A stretch of 64,000 nt of DNA from Cunninghamia lanceolata (taxonomy: Eukaryota > Streptophyta > Pinopsida > Cupressales > Cupressaceae). The notes under the pieces were generated by a model. It was not told the origin of the DNA. It did not search any database and worked only from the letters and a program-made list of their open reading frames with translations. The translations under genes were made by a program, and so were the position numbers. The stretch spans positions 6,776,501 through 6,840,500 of the forward strand of contig BSBN01000233.1 of assembly GCA_027924645.1 (NCBI GenBank), read 5' to 3'. Every line of letters starts with the position of its first letter. Position 1 is the stretch's first letter. This document shows positions 46,867 through 57,704 of the stretch, in pieces.

Positions 46867-47198
46867 CTATTTTTTGTTGAGGGTCACTCAAGTTTTTATC
46901 CTGGTCCGAGCCTAGAGAGACACTTATAGGGATCTCTTCCCATGGATTTATCACCGAAACTAGATTGAGGGGTCTCAGTCCCCAAGGCATTATTGCCAAG
47001 TTCAAACACGTGAGATTTTTGTTCCTGTGAAGGCACACATCTTGTGAGCACGACAGCCCAGCGAAGGCACATATCATATGATCATGTCAGCCTAGTGAAG
47101 GCACAAGGCCTCAAGATCTTTGGACCAGTAGGGGTTTGAACCTTGGTAGCCGCCACAACAACCTTGCAACTTCACCACCGAACCATGACCTAATGAAC
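46867..47198 (-). mobile_element. tRNA-derived SINE inside the ndhB relic
   Basis: On the minus strand the head carries a pol III box A (TGGTTCGGTGG, complement of 47175-47185) and, 32 bp further, a box B (GGTTCAAACCC, complement of 47132-47142). The body contains about three imperfect 33-35 bp units with GAAGGCACA (about 47025-47110). It ends in an A-rich CAACAAAAAATAG tail. A 15-bp target duplication flanks it. No coding capacity; mobilisation would need LINE proteins. Confidence 0.85.
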
Positions 47199-47264
47199 CT
47201 CTTTTCTAGAGATGTTTCTATTTATAAAAAAAACTAGATATATGGAAGAAAAGATTGTTATTCA

Positions 47265-47735
47265 CACTTGGACTAAGACATTAATTTTACCAAAAAATCA
47301 TTAAATTAACATAAAGCAAGGTAATAAATAAACTAAATTGTTTTATTAAATAAACAAATAACTTTTAGAAGTTAGTTACACATGCTAACATGGTTTTTTC
47401 TAACAAGGTTAAGGTCATTGATTGTGATGATGACACTCTCGATGTTTTCTTTGAGGTCTAGGTAAATTTTATGGCCAAGGAATGGAATGTAGCTTCATGA
47501 CTGAAAATGTTAGCTAAGCAAGGCTACTTATTCTTTCTTTGTGCATTTTTGAATAAGGGTTGTCCTTTTTCTATTCCTTTTGGTTTCTGTAATCTCTATT
47601 CTATTGTTCCTTTTTTATAGTCTCGCACCTCATTGGACTCATTTCATATTCTTGAGGGTTGTTCTTTTGTAAAAGGGTGGGGTCTGTTTCAAAACCTCTT
47701 TACCTTAATTAAAAAAATTATAAGTTAGTCGTTAT
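47265..47735. other. Sequence without recognised gene
   Basis: The first 75 bp may be the start of the plastid ndhB intron. The rest shows a short protein-like phrase ending KGWGLFQNLFTL before an A-rich stretch near 47705, of unknown origin. Confidence 0.3.
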
Positions 47736-47739
47736 GGGT

Positions 47740-48153
47740 AGCTTTTATAAAGGACCAGATTAATGACATGTATAATATTTTTATTTTGATCATAGATCTA
47801 GTTTAATTTTTCATAAGAGTGTTAAACTCCTTAAATCAAATAATGAATTTAGATTTACTTTAACATAAATACACCCATATTTTAGAGCAATCATCTATAA
47901 AAATACATAGTATAGAGACTCAAAAATCAAAGGAATATTAAAAAGACTAAATACATTTAAATGAATCAAGTCCAATGCTCTAGAATATTTTCATATATAC
48001 AAAACATTTAGAAAAATCAAATTCAAGAATACAATCATTCATCCCCTCGACATTTTTTTTAACTTTTAGGGTCCTTAGACCCTTATCACCTATACAACCC
48101 ATTTTTCTAGTGTCATAGCATTGTCTTCTCTACATGTATATTTCTTAGGTGCC
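47740..48153 (-). pseudogene. Old copia pol remnant (integrase region), left of element C
   Basis: Minus-strand reading, with frame changes, gives KGLRTL- and EGMNDCILEFDF-like phrases near 48030-48100 (the integrase zinc region of copia elements). SRALDLIHLNVF and an IDDCSKIWVY-like integrase-core phrase with an FKEFNTLMKN-like tail follow. It continues the reading at 53966-54700. The two parts were separated by insertion of element C. Confidence 0.62.
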
Positions 48154-48158
48154 CAGAA

Positions 48159-49694
48159 TGTTGCAAGTATGTGCTAATCAATGTTGTCATTCATATCAAC
48201 ATGTTTGTGTTGTCATTAGTGTCAACTGTGCTTTTGCTTTGTTACTTGATTGTGATGAGTTAGTTGCTTTGTATTGTATTGTATAAGTATGGAAGATGAT
48301 AAGAATATGTTCATGATGCTGAATTTCCAAGTGCTTTTGAGAAAATTTGCCCTCCAAGAGGATACAATGTGTTGCAGAGTATTTTGGCTTGTAAGATAAT
48401 ATCTGAGTTTTTGCTCCGCATTTCTTTTGTGTTGAAGACTAACTTATGAGTTTTGAATATGTTTTAGAGAAGTGTTTGAAGATGCTAAATCTTGAATTTG
48501 GTGGCCCAAATCGCTATGCAGTAGAAGTTCTGTTCACCAGTTTGAAGATTGTATTTGATAGATTTTTTGAGTTGTGCAGAGGTGTCTGGGAGAAAGTATT
48601 TTGCTCTGCATTTCTCCGCAGAGTGGTTTCAGGTGATATGATTCTAGAAATACGTTTATAATATCCTTCACTATCTTCATTCCAAAGGATTTATGATTTG
48701 GTTCTCTGGAAAAAAAGTTATTGAATAGTAGAACTTAGCAGTGTTGTTTGTAAGTTGTCTTCAAGTGAGATTTTCGGTCTTCAAGTGAAACTTGTTGTAG
48801 CTAGATTTGATGGCTCCCAGGTGATTTTATGTTGTTTGTGGATGTCTCTAGATCATGTTGAAGGCTTGTACTTGATCTGCAAGCTATGATTGAGTTCTTG
48901 GAAGAGTGTGTCTAAGTATTCTTGGTGTTTGCACCAGTTTGGCTGACTTGGGTGCTAACACTCTTTGTGAATGTATTTCATGGATTGTAGAATCATGCTA
49001 AAGCATGTGAAGATGTATTTGGGTCCAAGCTAAGATGTGAAGTGTCCTTCTTTCATTCATTTTCTCTGCAAGTTTGTTTAGGTCCAGACCTATTTTGAAT
49101 TATGTATGTTTGCTAACCTTAAAGATTGTAGATTGTATTACTGAACTTGATGTATGTTCCAAGGTTGATGTTTCATATAAATAAATGTAATGAATCCATG
49201 TGTAAAGGGTTAGAGTGCAAAAATGTGATAATGAAAGTGTTTGTGTTGTGAGGCAAGGAAGTTGATATGTATTGCGCTTCATTGGAACTGAACTCGGGCA
49301 TGTGGTAGATGCTATCATATCAGTTCATGGCAGTGAGCCACCCCTTGGTAGTGAGCCACCATTTGGCAGTGAGCCTTTTTGTAGTGAGAATTCTTTTGGG
49401 CAGTGAGCCCTTTGGTAGTGAGTCTCTTTTGTTATTCAGTATTGTTACTACATTATATTGTGAGCTAACACTCACCATGTTTTTTCCCTTCTAGGGTTTT
49501 CCACATAAAATCCTGGTATTCATGTGTGTATGGTGTTAATGTGTTTAAGTTTTAATTCTGCATTTCATGTTTAATCTTCATAATAGATTAAGGGGTTAAA
49601 GCAAGTGAATGTGAATGTGATTTTGTTTAATATAAGTTAAAGTTTTTGATACAACTGATTCAACCCCCCTCTCAGTTGACTTCTACCTTCAACA
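48159..49694 (+). repeat. 5' LTR of element C
   Basis: It is 1536 bp, TGTTGCAAG...CAACA. Near its start GTTGTCATT occurs twice (about 48183 and 48211), a segment of about 30 bp that the 3' LTR lacks. TATAAATA is at about 49177. Five to six GGCAGTGAGCC-type repeats lie at 49322-49440. Confidence 0.92.
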
Positions 49695-49696
49695 AT

Positions 49697-49707
49697 TGGT
49701 ATCAGAG
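49697..49707 (+). other. Primer-binding site of element C
   Basis: TGGTATCAGAG is followed by A, so the initiator-tRNA-Met match is 11 bases. Confidence 0.85.
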
Positions 49708-49752
49708 AAAGGTTCCTTGGAAGAAAGCCTAACAGCTTAAGGTAGATTCAGG

Positions 49753-50982
49753 ATGATGCATAAGAAGGATGTGTCTCTACTTGTTCTCTAAAATATGAGA
49801 ATAGTGAGCTATTTGATCTTTCTTGGATATGCTTTTTGGAATTCAGTTGTAACTACATTCAAGATTGGCAAGCCTAAGAAGACTGTGGAAATAGATCAGA
49901 AGATTGTTGATAATGTGGATATTGACTTTAAGAGAAGAAGAAAATTAGATACTGATATGCACGGAGACAAGATGCCTCTCAAGTTTTTCAAGTGTGGCAA
50001 GTTTTTCAAGTGTGACAAGGGTAAGAACTTTCCATGATGACATGTATTTTATGTTATTCATTGATGATTATTCTAGAATGACTTGTGTTACTTTTCTTAA
50101 AGAAAAATCAGAAGCCCTAGATGGATTTAAAGCATTTAAAGCAATGGTTGAAAATGAGTGGGATATGAAGATCAAATGTTTGAAGACTGGCAGAGGAGGA
50201 GATTTTGCCTCTAATGAGTTTAATGTGTTATGTGAGAATCATGGGATAAGAAGGTTGTTATCTGATCCTATAACTCCACAACAGAATGGAGTAATTGAAA
50301 TAAAAAATAGGACTATTCAAGAAGTTGCAAGGACAATGATAAAGGAAGAAAATCTACCAGAAGTATTTTGGAGAGAAGCAATTCATATTATTGTCTACAT
50401 ACAAAATAGAGTACAAGTGAAAGCAAATGATGCAAGGACTCCCTATGAGCTATGGTATGGAAGGACTCCCACTACTAAATATTTCAAAAATTTTGGAAGC
50501 AAATGTTTTATCAGAAGAAAAGAGGAAATAGGAAAGAATGATGGAAAGTATGATGAAGGTATTTTTCTTGGGTATTCAACTTGGAGCAAAGCTTACCAAT
50601 GCTATAAGAAGAGACTAGGGAAGATTATTGAAAACACCAATGTCAAGATTGATGAAGACATATTGAAGTATTCAGAAGTTAATGAATATATTAGACTCAA
50701 ATGGGTTCCCTTGCAGAGAAAAAGAAAATGCTACAAAAAGGGAAGTACAGATTAGAGAAGAAGAAGAAATTGAAGAAAAGGAAATGCAGGATGAAGAACA
50801 AGAAGCTCTAGAAAGAATCTTTGAAACGCCCAAGTAAATGCAAAGGTATCACACTGAAGACCATGTCATTAGTGGTAAAAACAAAGGTGTAATGACATGA
50901 TGCAAAGCTGCTAAAGAACATATAATCTGTGTTTGATTTCTAAAGTTGAAACTAAAATATTGACTGAGGCCTACAATGATAT
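49753..50982 (+). pseudogene. Truncated gag start joined to copia integrase core (element C)
   Basis: The ATG at 49753 starts MMHKKD, comparable to the gag start of element B, but stops follow. At about 50036 the sequence enters the integrase core: DMYFMLFIDDYSRM (first Asp), then TGRGGDFAS (second Asp position changed to Gly), then PQQNGVIEIKNRTIQE (Glu). The C-terminal part NFGSKCFIRR and [15 protein letters not shown] follows. The segment 49994-50755 is open for 253 codons. After several stops it reaches LISKVETKILTEAYND, which in element B is the linker just before RT ([17 protein letters not shown]). There the match to B ends. Zinc region, protease and RT are missing, so no integrase could be made. 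Confidence 0.82.
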
Positions 50983-52052
50983 CAAATCTTTAGAAGATGA
51001 ATGCACGTCTGATGACATTGAAGAACTCAAAATTTCTCTTGAAGACCTAGAAAAATCTGAAGAAGAAAACATGGACTTAAAAGAGAATATCAAAGAAGCA
51101 AATGAATGCATTAGAAAGGTAAGAGAGTAAGTCAAGAAGCTTAAACAAAGACATAAAGAGGACAGTGAAAAATTGAGGCTAGCAAATGAATCCATAATTC
51201 ATCTAAAAGTTAAAGCTAAAGAAAAAACAAGAATTGAGGAATGCTTGAAAGACAAAACTGAGGACTATACAAATCTTGAGCAAGAAGTTGTGAACCTGAA
51301 GTCAAACATGGAGAAGGGAAAGAACTATGAAGAAAAGTTCAAGATAAGTTCTATAAAACTTGATGAGATGATTGATAGTTAGAAGAGCCCTGATGACAAA
51401 GAAGGCTTTTTGATTTGAGAAAGGTGAATGCTCCAAGTCAGGTTAAATAGTGAATGCTGAGAACAAGAAGGACAAAGGCAAGCAGATCTAGAATCAAAAG
51501 AATGGACTAAGAAGATCACCCGTTAGGCAACCAAATGCTCAAAGGTATCCATCTTTCAATGGTTATTGTCATTCATGCAATAAATTTGGTCATAAAGCTA
51601 CTCATTGTAGGAGCAGAATGAATCAAAATTTTCCATATTTCTTTGGTTAGTGCTTTACTTGCAACAGAGTTGGTCATAGAGCTAGTGAATGTAGAAGTCT
51701 GGTAAGAAAGGGCTATAGTGATGGAAGGAATACTCAATTCCTCAATGACAATTGCTTTACATGCAATAGATATGGATACAAGACTAATCAATGTAGGTCT
51801 AGAATGAATGGAAGGAACAACGGTCAAAGAGATGTTGTGTGCTATGATTGCAATATGCCTAGACATTTTGCAAAATTCTACAGAAGCAAGAACATGAAAA
51901 AGGATAACCTAGTAGAAAAGAAGAAAGTAGTGCAAAAGGATGATCTGACAGAAACCAAGGAGATGAACAAGACAAGGATCAACAAGGATGTCAATGAAGT
52001 CAAGGATAAGCCTGTGCTAGCCTTTGGTATAGATGTTTCCTCAAGGAACTAG
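50983..52052 (+). pseudogene. Gag tail with coiled coil and four zinc knuckles (element C), displaced after integrase
   Basis: From about 50983 the frame is strongly coiled-coil (LEDLEKSEEENMDLKENIKE). It continues through NYEEKFKISSIKLDEM, matching NYKEKFKISSAKLDEL of element A. A frameshift in the T-run near 51406-51411 precedes the knuckles. These lie at 51567-51608, 51651-51692, 51753-51794 and 51840-51881. The first two are intact CCHC. The third has Tyr for His. The fourth has Tyr for the last Cys, as in element A. In an ordinary copia element gag precedes integrase; here it follows. Confidence 0.82.
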
Positions 52053-52447
52053 ATGCATAAGGAAGTGCATCAGTCTAGTGTGGTTCATGAGTCATTCTTT
52101 TCTAGACTGATGATGGAGGCTACCTCTTAGGGGGAGCAGGTAGTGACATTCAAGAATGTTGTAGTTAGAGGAAATCATTCAAAGCATCTAAGGTTAGTGC
52201 AAGTATGTGTTGTATCATATTCAGGGAGGAGAGAGATTGAAGAAGGTGTGTCACCCTTTGCCATTGATGTTAAAGGGGGAGAGAGTTCATGTGAAAAACT
52301 CAGAGAAAAAGAAAGCATTCAGTAATTAGAAAGAGTTCATATGTGTAAAGAGAAAGGGGGGTTTTGATGTAGAGTTGTGTCTTGATGGTGGAACATGTTG
52401 TTCAATTTTTCACATCATATGTTTCCATCAATGACAAAGGGCGAGAT
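52053..52447 (+). other. 3' non-coding block of element C
   Basis: It holds TTAGGGGGAGCAG (about 52128), a GTGCAAGTATGTGTTG phrase resembling the LTR start (about 52198), the hairpin CCCTTTG (52254-52260) / TAAAGGG (52271-52277), and the terminal tract AAAGGGCGAGAT before the 3' LTR. The arrangement matches elements A and B. Confidence 0.75.
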
Positions 52448-53960
52448 TGTTACAAGTGTGTGCTAATCGGTGTTGTCATTAGTGTCAACTACGCTCTTTC
52501 TTTGTTACTTGATTGTGATGAGTTAGTTGCTTTGTATTGTATTATATAAGTGTTGAAGATGATAAGAATGTGTTCATGATGCTAAGTTTCCAAGTGCTTT
52601 TGAGAAAATTTGCCCTCCAAGAGGATATAGTGTGTTGCCGAGTATTCTAGCTTGCAGGATACTGTATGATTTTTTTCTTTGCATTTATTCTATGTTGAAG
52701 ACTAGAGTATGAGTTTTGAATATGTTTTAGATAAGTGTTTGAAGATGATGAATCCTAAATTTGGTGGTCCAGATCACTGTGCAGCAGAAGTTGTGTTCAC
52801 CAGTTTGAAGACTATATTTGACAGAGTTTCTGAGTTGTGCAGAGGTGTTTGGGAGAAAGTATTTTTCTCTACATTTCTTCGCAGAGTGGTTTCAGGTGAT
52901 ACGGTTCTAGAAATAAGTTTATAATATCCTTCACTATCTTCATTCCAACGGATTTGTGATTTGGTGCTCCAGAAAGCAAGTTATTGAATAGTAGAAATTA
53001 GAAGTGTTGTTTGTAAGTTGTCTTCAAGTGAGATTTGTTGTATTCAAGTGAAACTTATTGTATTTGGATTTGTTGGCTCCCATGTGATTTTATGTTGTTC
53101 ATGGATGTCTCCAGATCATGTTGAAGGCTTTTGCTTGATCCGCAAGCTATGATTGAGTTCTTGGAAGAGTGTGTCTAAGTATTCTTGGTGTTTGCACCAG
53201 TTTGGCTGACTTGGGTGCTAACACTCTTTGTGAATGTGTTTCATGGATTGTAGAAGTGTGTTGAAGTGTGTGAAGATGTATTTGGGTCTGAGCTAAGCCA
53301 TGAAGTGTCCTTCATTCATTTTCTCTGCAAGTTTGTTTAGGTCTAGACCTATTTTGAATTATGTATATTTGCCAACCTTGGAGACTGCTCCAAAGATTGT
53401 AGATTGTATTGCCAACCTTGATGTATGTTCCATGGTTGATGATTGGTATAAATAAATGTAATGAATCTATTTGTAAAGGGTTGGAGCGCGAAGATGAAAG
53501 TGTTTGTGTTGTGAGGCAGGGAAGGTGATATGTATTGCACTTCATTGGAACTGAACTCAAGCATGTGGTAGATGCTATCATATTAGTTCATGGTAGTGAG
53601 CCACCCCTCTTGGCAGTAACCCACCCCTTGGCAGTGAGCCACCATTTGGCAGTGAGCCTTTTTGCAGTGAGCATTCTTTTGGGCAGTGAGCCTCTTTTGT
53701 TATTCAGTATTGTTACTACATTATATTGTGAGCTAACACTCACCATGGTTTTTCCCTTTTAGGGTTTTCCACATAAAATTATGGTGTTCATGTGTGTATG
53801 GTGTTAATGTGTTTAAGTTTTAATTTGGCATTTCATGTTTAATCTTCATAACAGATTAAGGGGTTAAAGCAAGTGAATGTGAATGCGATTTTGTTTAAGA
53901 GAAGTTAAATTTTTTGATACAACTGATTCACCCCCTCTTAGTTGTCTTGGGCCTTCAACA
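52448..53960 (+). repeat. 3' LTR of element C
   Basis: 1513 bp. TATAAATA is at about 53448. GGCAGTGAGCC-type repeats lie at 53586-53700, with a different unit order and number from the 5' LTR. Confidence 0.92.
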
Positions 53961-53965
53961 CAGAA

Positions 53966-54700
53966 AGCATGACCATCTGAAGTAGAAAAAGAATCCTCTT
54001 TTTTGTTGGTTCTAATGGTGAAGGTGTAGGTTTTATAGATTGCTTTACAATAGGAATATAATAACTATTACATTGAATAGTGCATGTATACAATTGACAA
54101 AAAAAGTATCCACACAAACACCCTTAATGAGAATCACAACTTCTCAAACCATCTTACACCCTCCACTAGAGACAACAACCTATGTACACCCACATTGTTG
54201 ATTTTGCTAATTGATAATAAGTTATATGCCAAACTAGGGATGTACAACACACCATTGATCCCCTTCAGTAATCAATCTAGGAATCAAGAAAAGGACTCTA
54301 ATACACCCAACTATGCTCAAATGAGAGTCATCACCAAGGCACATATTCCTATCATCATACTCTTCATACTATGAAAACCACCCTTGGTAGGCCATGTCAA
54401 AATAAGCTCTAGAGTATATCAACCATGAACCCTCTAATGCATGAGTTGCCTAATTCATGACAATAGTATCTACATCATTTGGCAAGATTTCTTTTAATTC
54501 ATCATTTGAATTTTTTTTTTTTCTTATTTTCCTCATTGTAGTCTTTAAGGTAGTGCCCAAGATTCCTATAATTCCAACACTTAGACTAGACTTTCCAAGA
54601 GATTTTGATCTCTTGTGGGATTTGGATCTAAACTTTTCTTTCTTTTTGTCCCTATTACCTTTCTTATTTAGTCTTACATAAACAAAGTAAAAGAGAAAAC
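53966..54700 (-). pseudogene. Old copia gag end and protease remnant, right of element C
   Basis: Read on the minus strand from about 54690: a basic KFRSKSHKRSKSLGKS segment typical of the sequence before a zinc knuckle (the knuckle itself is lost), then KKKNSNDELKE. A protease site follows that reads GSWLIYSRAYF where copia elements have WLIDSGASFH, so the catalytic Asp and Gly are changed. Further on, GVLYIPSLAYNLLSISKI and a GCKMV phrase match the protease-integrase spacer. It continues left of element C. The gag N-terminus is missing. Confidence 0.7.
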
Positions 54701-54784
54701 TTAAATAAAACTCCTCTCCAAAATAGAAATGATACATGAAAAATGTATAAGTGAAGAAGGATGACTCATTATGACCCACCAAGG

Positions 54785-57332
54785 ACTGCTTCTATCATGA
54801 ATGTACAATAAATGTTCCACCCATAAGAGAGAAAGAGAGAAGGTCTATGTGACCCCAAAAAAAGTGAGAAGGAAAGAACTCCATGTGAGGAAATGTTCCC
54901 TATGAGAAATGAACCAATGTAGCCTCCACTCAAAATGTCTCATGTAGTGCTAGTAGATGCTCAACACTAGATGTTGAAGATGATCCATGATCTTTGAACA
55001 ACATTTCTTCCCTTGGGAAGAAACAAACCCACAAAAGTGTGCAAGGTATCTTTCCATTATAGATAGGAATATGTAGGAAGAAGGATGAATGTCTCTAAAT
55101 TCTAGAAATGATTCAAAGACCTAGATGATTCTCATGATGATGTCTTCAAATTCTACTCAAATGTTCCATGTGGAAGATGATATAGAATAAGATCCAAAGA
55201 TGTATATGTGAGTAAAATAGCATTGATGTGGATATCATTAAAGAGAAGATTGTGTCTTCCAAATATATAATGTGGGACTCTACAAACAAGGATGATATGT
55301 CTAGTAAAAATATGTCCCAATGTGGTGGATCTAGAAAATTGATATAAATATCCTAGTGCTTAAAATTGTTGGATGCCATAAATGAGTCAACAATGGATTC
55401 ATATGTAGTATAAGGTGATGGAGGAGATGACATATCAATACAAGTCATCAAACTAAATTTTTCATTCCCAAATGATGTTGTCTCACAAGATGTCTGGGTG
55501 AGACCAAATGATGTTTCTGCAAGTGTCGGGTTATGATGATCAGGTAAATAAATTCCATGACTAATGAGAAGTTTTATTTCATCAATTTGACAATGAATAC
55601 AATCTTCTTTGGTATTCTTATTCTTCTCACAATATCCATATTTGATTTTCCATTTACTAGGAGGATTACAAATAATACTCAATTGGAAGGGATTTAGTGT
55701 GAGTCATGATCTAAAGCATAGCTAATATGAATGCAAAAACAAAACATTGTCCCCCCTAAAATGATTAGTGCTAAAAAATAAGCCCACTAGAAAATGTGCA
55801 AGATAAATTACAATGTCATTAAGATTGGATGCCTAAATCAACTGTTTATAATGCACAATGTTTTCTATAATTTTTTAATAAAAAATAGCTATCCTAATCT
55901 TAATTTTACATGTGTATATGGATTCCTTGCAAAATTTTGATAAATAGGGTGAAAGTTATGTCCTATCAAAATTTATACAAAATAGCTGACTTTAGAGGTC
56001 AACAAATAGTGAAATAAAACACAATTGGGGAAAAATAAATTCATCACTACATAGTGGATGGAACTAACTTTTTGTCAACTATATGAAGTCAAAAAAATGA
56101 CTTACTAGGTGCAAGTTATAGTGAAAAGAAGAAAAGACCTCTTATGAGTACTAGGCATAATCAGGTGGCTAGCCTGGCATAAAAATCTATATGTGGTGAT
56201 TTATCTTAACCCCTAGTCATTACATTTGATGTCAATGTTATAAAAAAATACTAAAATAAATGTTAGTGGTTAACAAAAAAATTGACAAATAATAGTTAAT
56301 GCCATAGTTACAATTTTTGTAAAATAAAATGCTAACAAAAAAATGGTAACAACTAACATTAGTCATAACATATAATGTTGATGCTTATGTGGGTGGTTGG
56401 TGGTTGAGACCGTCGGTGACCCTTAGGTGGTTGTAGAGCAAACAACTAGGTCAATCCATGGACAAGGTAGCTAACTAGAACTAGATCAAGATGTGTGGGT
56501 GAGTGGGACACTCTTTTCACAAACAAGGAAGCCACATGGTAGATAGGGTCGAAGGAGTCCAAATATACCAAGGAGTCCAAGGGATGGGGTCAAATGGTCA
56601 AATTGGAGGTCATTGAAAGGATTCCTAGGACCTATGATCTGGAACAATGTGGAATAGTGCAAAGAGGCCAAATAGGATAGGGAGACTAGGTCACTATACT
56701 AGAACACTCATGAAGATCTAGAGAGCAGGTTAAGGATGGCCAAGAATAGGCTAGAACTAAAAAGGATGCCAATTTGGAATGGAAAGTAGGTCGTCAAGGG
56801 ACCAAAAAGGCTAAAGGTTGATTAGAACAAGGCTACCAAAGGAAACTTGTAGACTGAGCACCTAGAAAATTGTGAGGGTAGCAAGTGATGTGCCACAATC
56901 AAGCTTGAATAGCTAAATTAGGCCTGTAGTGGACCAACAAAACCTACAACCAAGCCAAACCAATATTTGGTAGGCCAATTGGGGCAAAAAAATAGGCCTA
57001 AATTTGTAAATTAGTCATGCAATCCAAAAACAATCCACCAAATGTTTGTAGAGGGTGGTATCTAGTTGATGCCCCCTCTCCAAAAAATATTGCTTTTTTC
57101 TATAATAATTTTGTACAAGTATAGCTATATGGCCATACAACTATATGGTACAAAAGTCAGGGTTTTTTTTTTTGAAAAAATTGAAAGTAACTAGTTTTCA
57201 TGATATGATTGGCTATTCTTCATTTCTCAGGCCTTGTGGACTCAATAATGAGGTATGTTTGGCTCCACGATGGTCCAGTTATAGGGTTGATTGCTGGAGT
57301 CACCTAGATTTAGGAAGGGAAGTGTGATTCAC
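54785..57332. other. Stretch without recognised gene
   Basis: On the minus strand 54785-55350 resembles an LTR or leader (for example a TTTGTTTCTTCCCAAGGG phrase) but no partner repeat was found. A minus-strand open frame at 55353-55682 (109 codons) has no recognisable motif. Nothing could be named in 55700-57330. Confidence 0.35.
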
Positions 57333-57333
57333 T

Positions 57334-57345
57334 GTTCTAATACCA
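57334..57345 (-). other. Degenerate primer-binding site next to LTR
   Basis: The minus strand reads TGGTATTAGAAC, adjoining the LTR-like segment 57346-57698. Confidence 0.5.
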
Positions 57346-57698
57346 TGTTGGAGAAGCCAAGATCAGAATGGAACATCTAAGATAAACTTCTAAAAGTGGA
57401 CAATAAGCACAAAAAGCATGTTTATCATAAAATGAGAGAGTGTGTGTACAATGAGATCCATTGCATATAAAGGCAAGGAAGAGGAGCTAGGAGGTAGGAT
57501 TGAATGCTTGACTATTCCTACAAATGTGCAACACATGTTAGCTCACATGAGACAAGTATGAGGGCATGTGTCAAGTCCACATGAGGTGAGACAAAATGGA
57601 ATCTTATACTCTAAGTAAACTTAAGCTAAGTGTGAATGGGTCAACCTAGAAAGGGTGATTATCTAACTAGATAGGTAATTACCTTATTTACACTAACA
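57346..57698 (-). repeat. LTR-like segment, minus strand
   Basis: The minus strand starts TGTTAGTGTAAATAAG and ends CTTCTCCAACA, followed directly by a primer-site motif, so it has the form of a 5' LTR of a minus-strand copia element. The size is 353 bp. No matching second copy was found in the window. Confidence 0.55.
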
Positions 57699-57704
57699 AC
57701 AAGA

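Larger units (their letters stand above)
44590..47260 (+). other. Nuclear plastid DNA insertion (NUPT): 3' rps12 - rps7 - ndhB
   Basis: Three plastid genes lie in the order, orientation and approximate spacing of land-plant plastomes. The intron half before rps12 exon 2 and the spacer sequences are retained. This shows transfer of plastid genomic DNA and not of spliced RNA. Every gene carries stops and indels, so the insertion is old. A SINE later landed inside ndhB. Homology may run on to about 47340, into the ndhB intron. Confidence 0.88.
46217..47260 (+). pseudogene. ndhB: Plastid ndhB exon 1, decayed, with internal deletion and SINE insertion (NUPT)
   Basis: The ATG at 46217 is followed by a degenerate N-terminus. 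FISLTSLVLSI then joins directly to FLLFILTTTL, so roughly 55-60 codons of the usual protein are missing. Next come GMFSCGAN, a segment corresponding to YGLSG-EIELQEIANGL, and MNTQMYNSPRIW, all conserved in NdhB. Stops are frequent. A SINE occupies 46867-47198; beyond it the frame resumes at about 47210 near the exon end. Intact NdhB is a membrane subunit of the plastid NDH complex. Confidence 0.87.
48159..53960 (+). mobile_element. Element C: chimeric non-autonomous Ty1/copia retrotransposon
   Basis: It is 5802 bp with LTRs 48159-49694 and 52448-53960 and a perfect CAGAA target duplication (48154-48158 and 53961-53965). The primer site is at 49697. The interior holds a few gag-start codons, then an integrase core, then the first codons of the RT region. 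It switches to a coiled-coil and zinc-knuckle gag tail like that of element A and ends with the shared 3' block. RT, RNase H and protease are absent. LTR divergence is about 8 percent by eye. It interrupts an older minus-strand copia element. Confidence 0.92.

Noticed and set aside
54450..54782. 110-codon minus-strand frame as an independent basic protein
   Set aside because: The C-terminal two thirds match the basic gag end and protease spacer of copia elements; the N-terminal third is unrelated low-complexity sequence.
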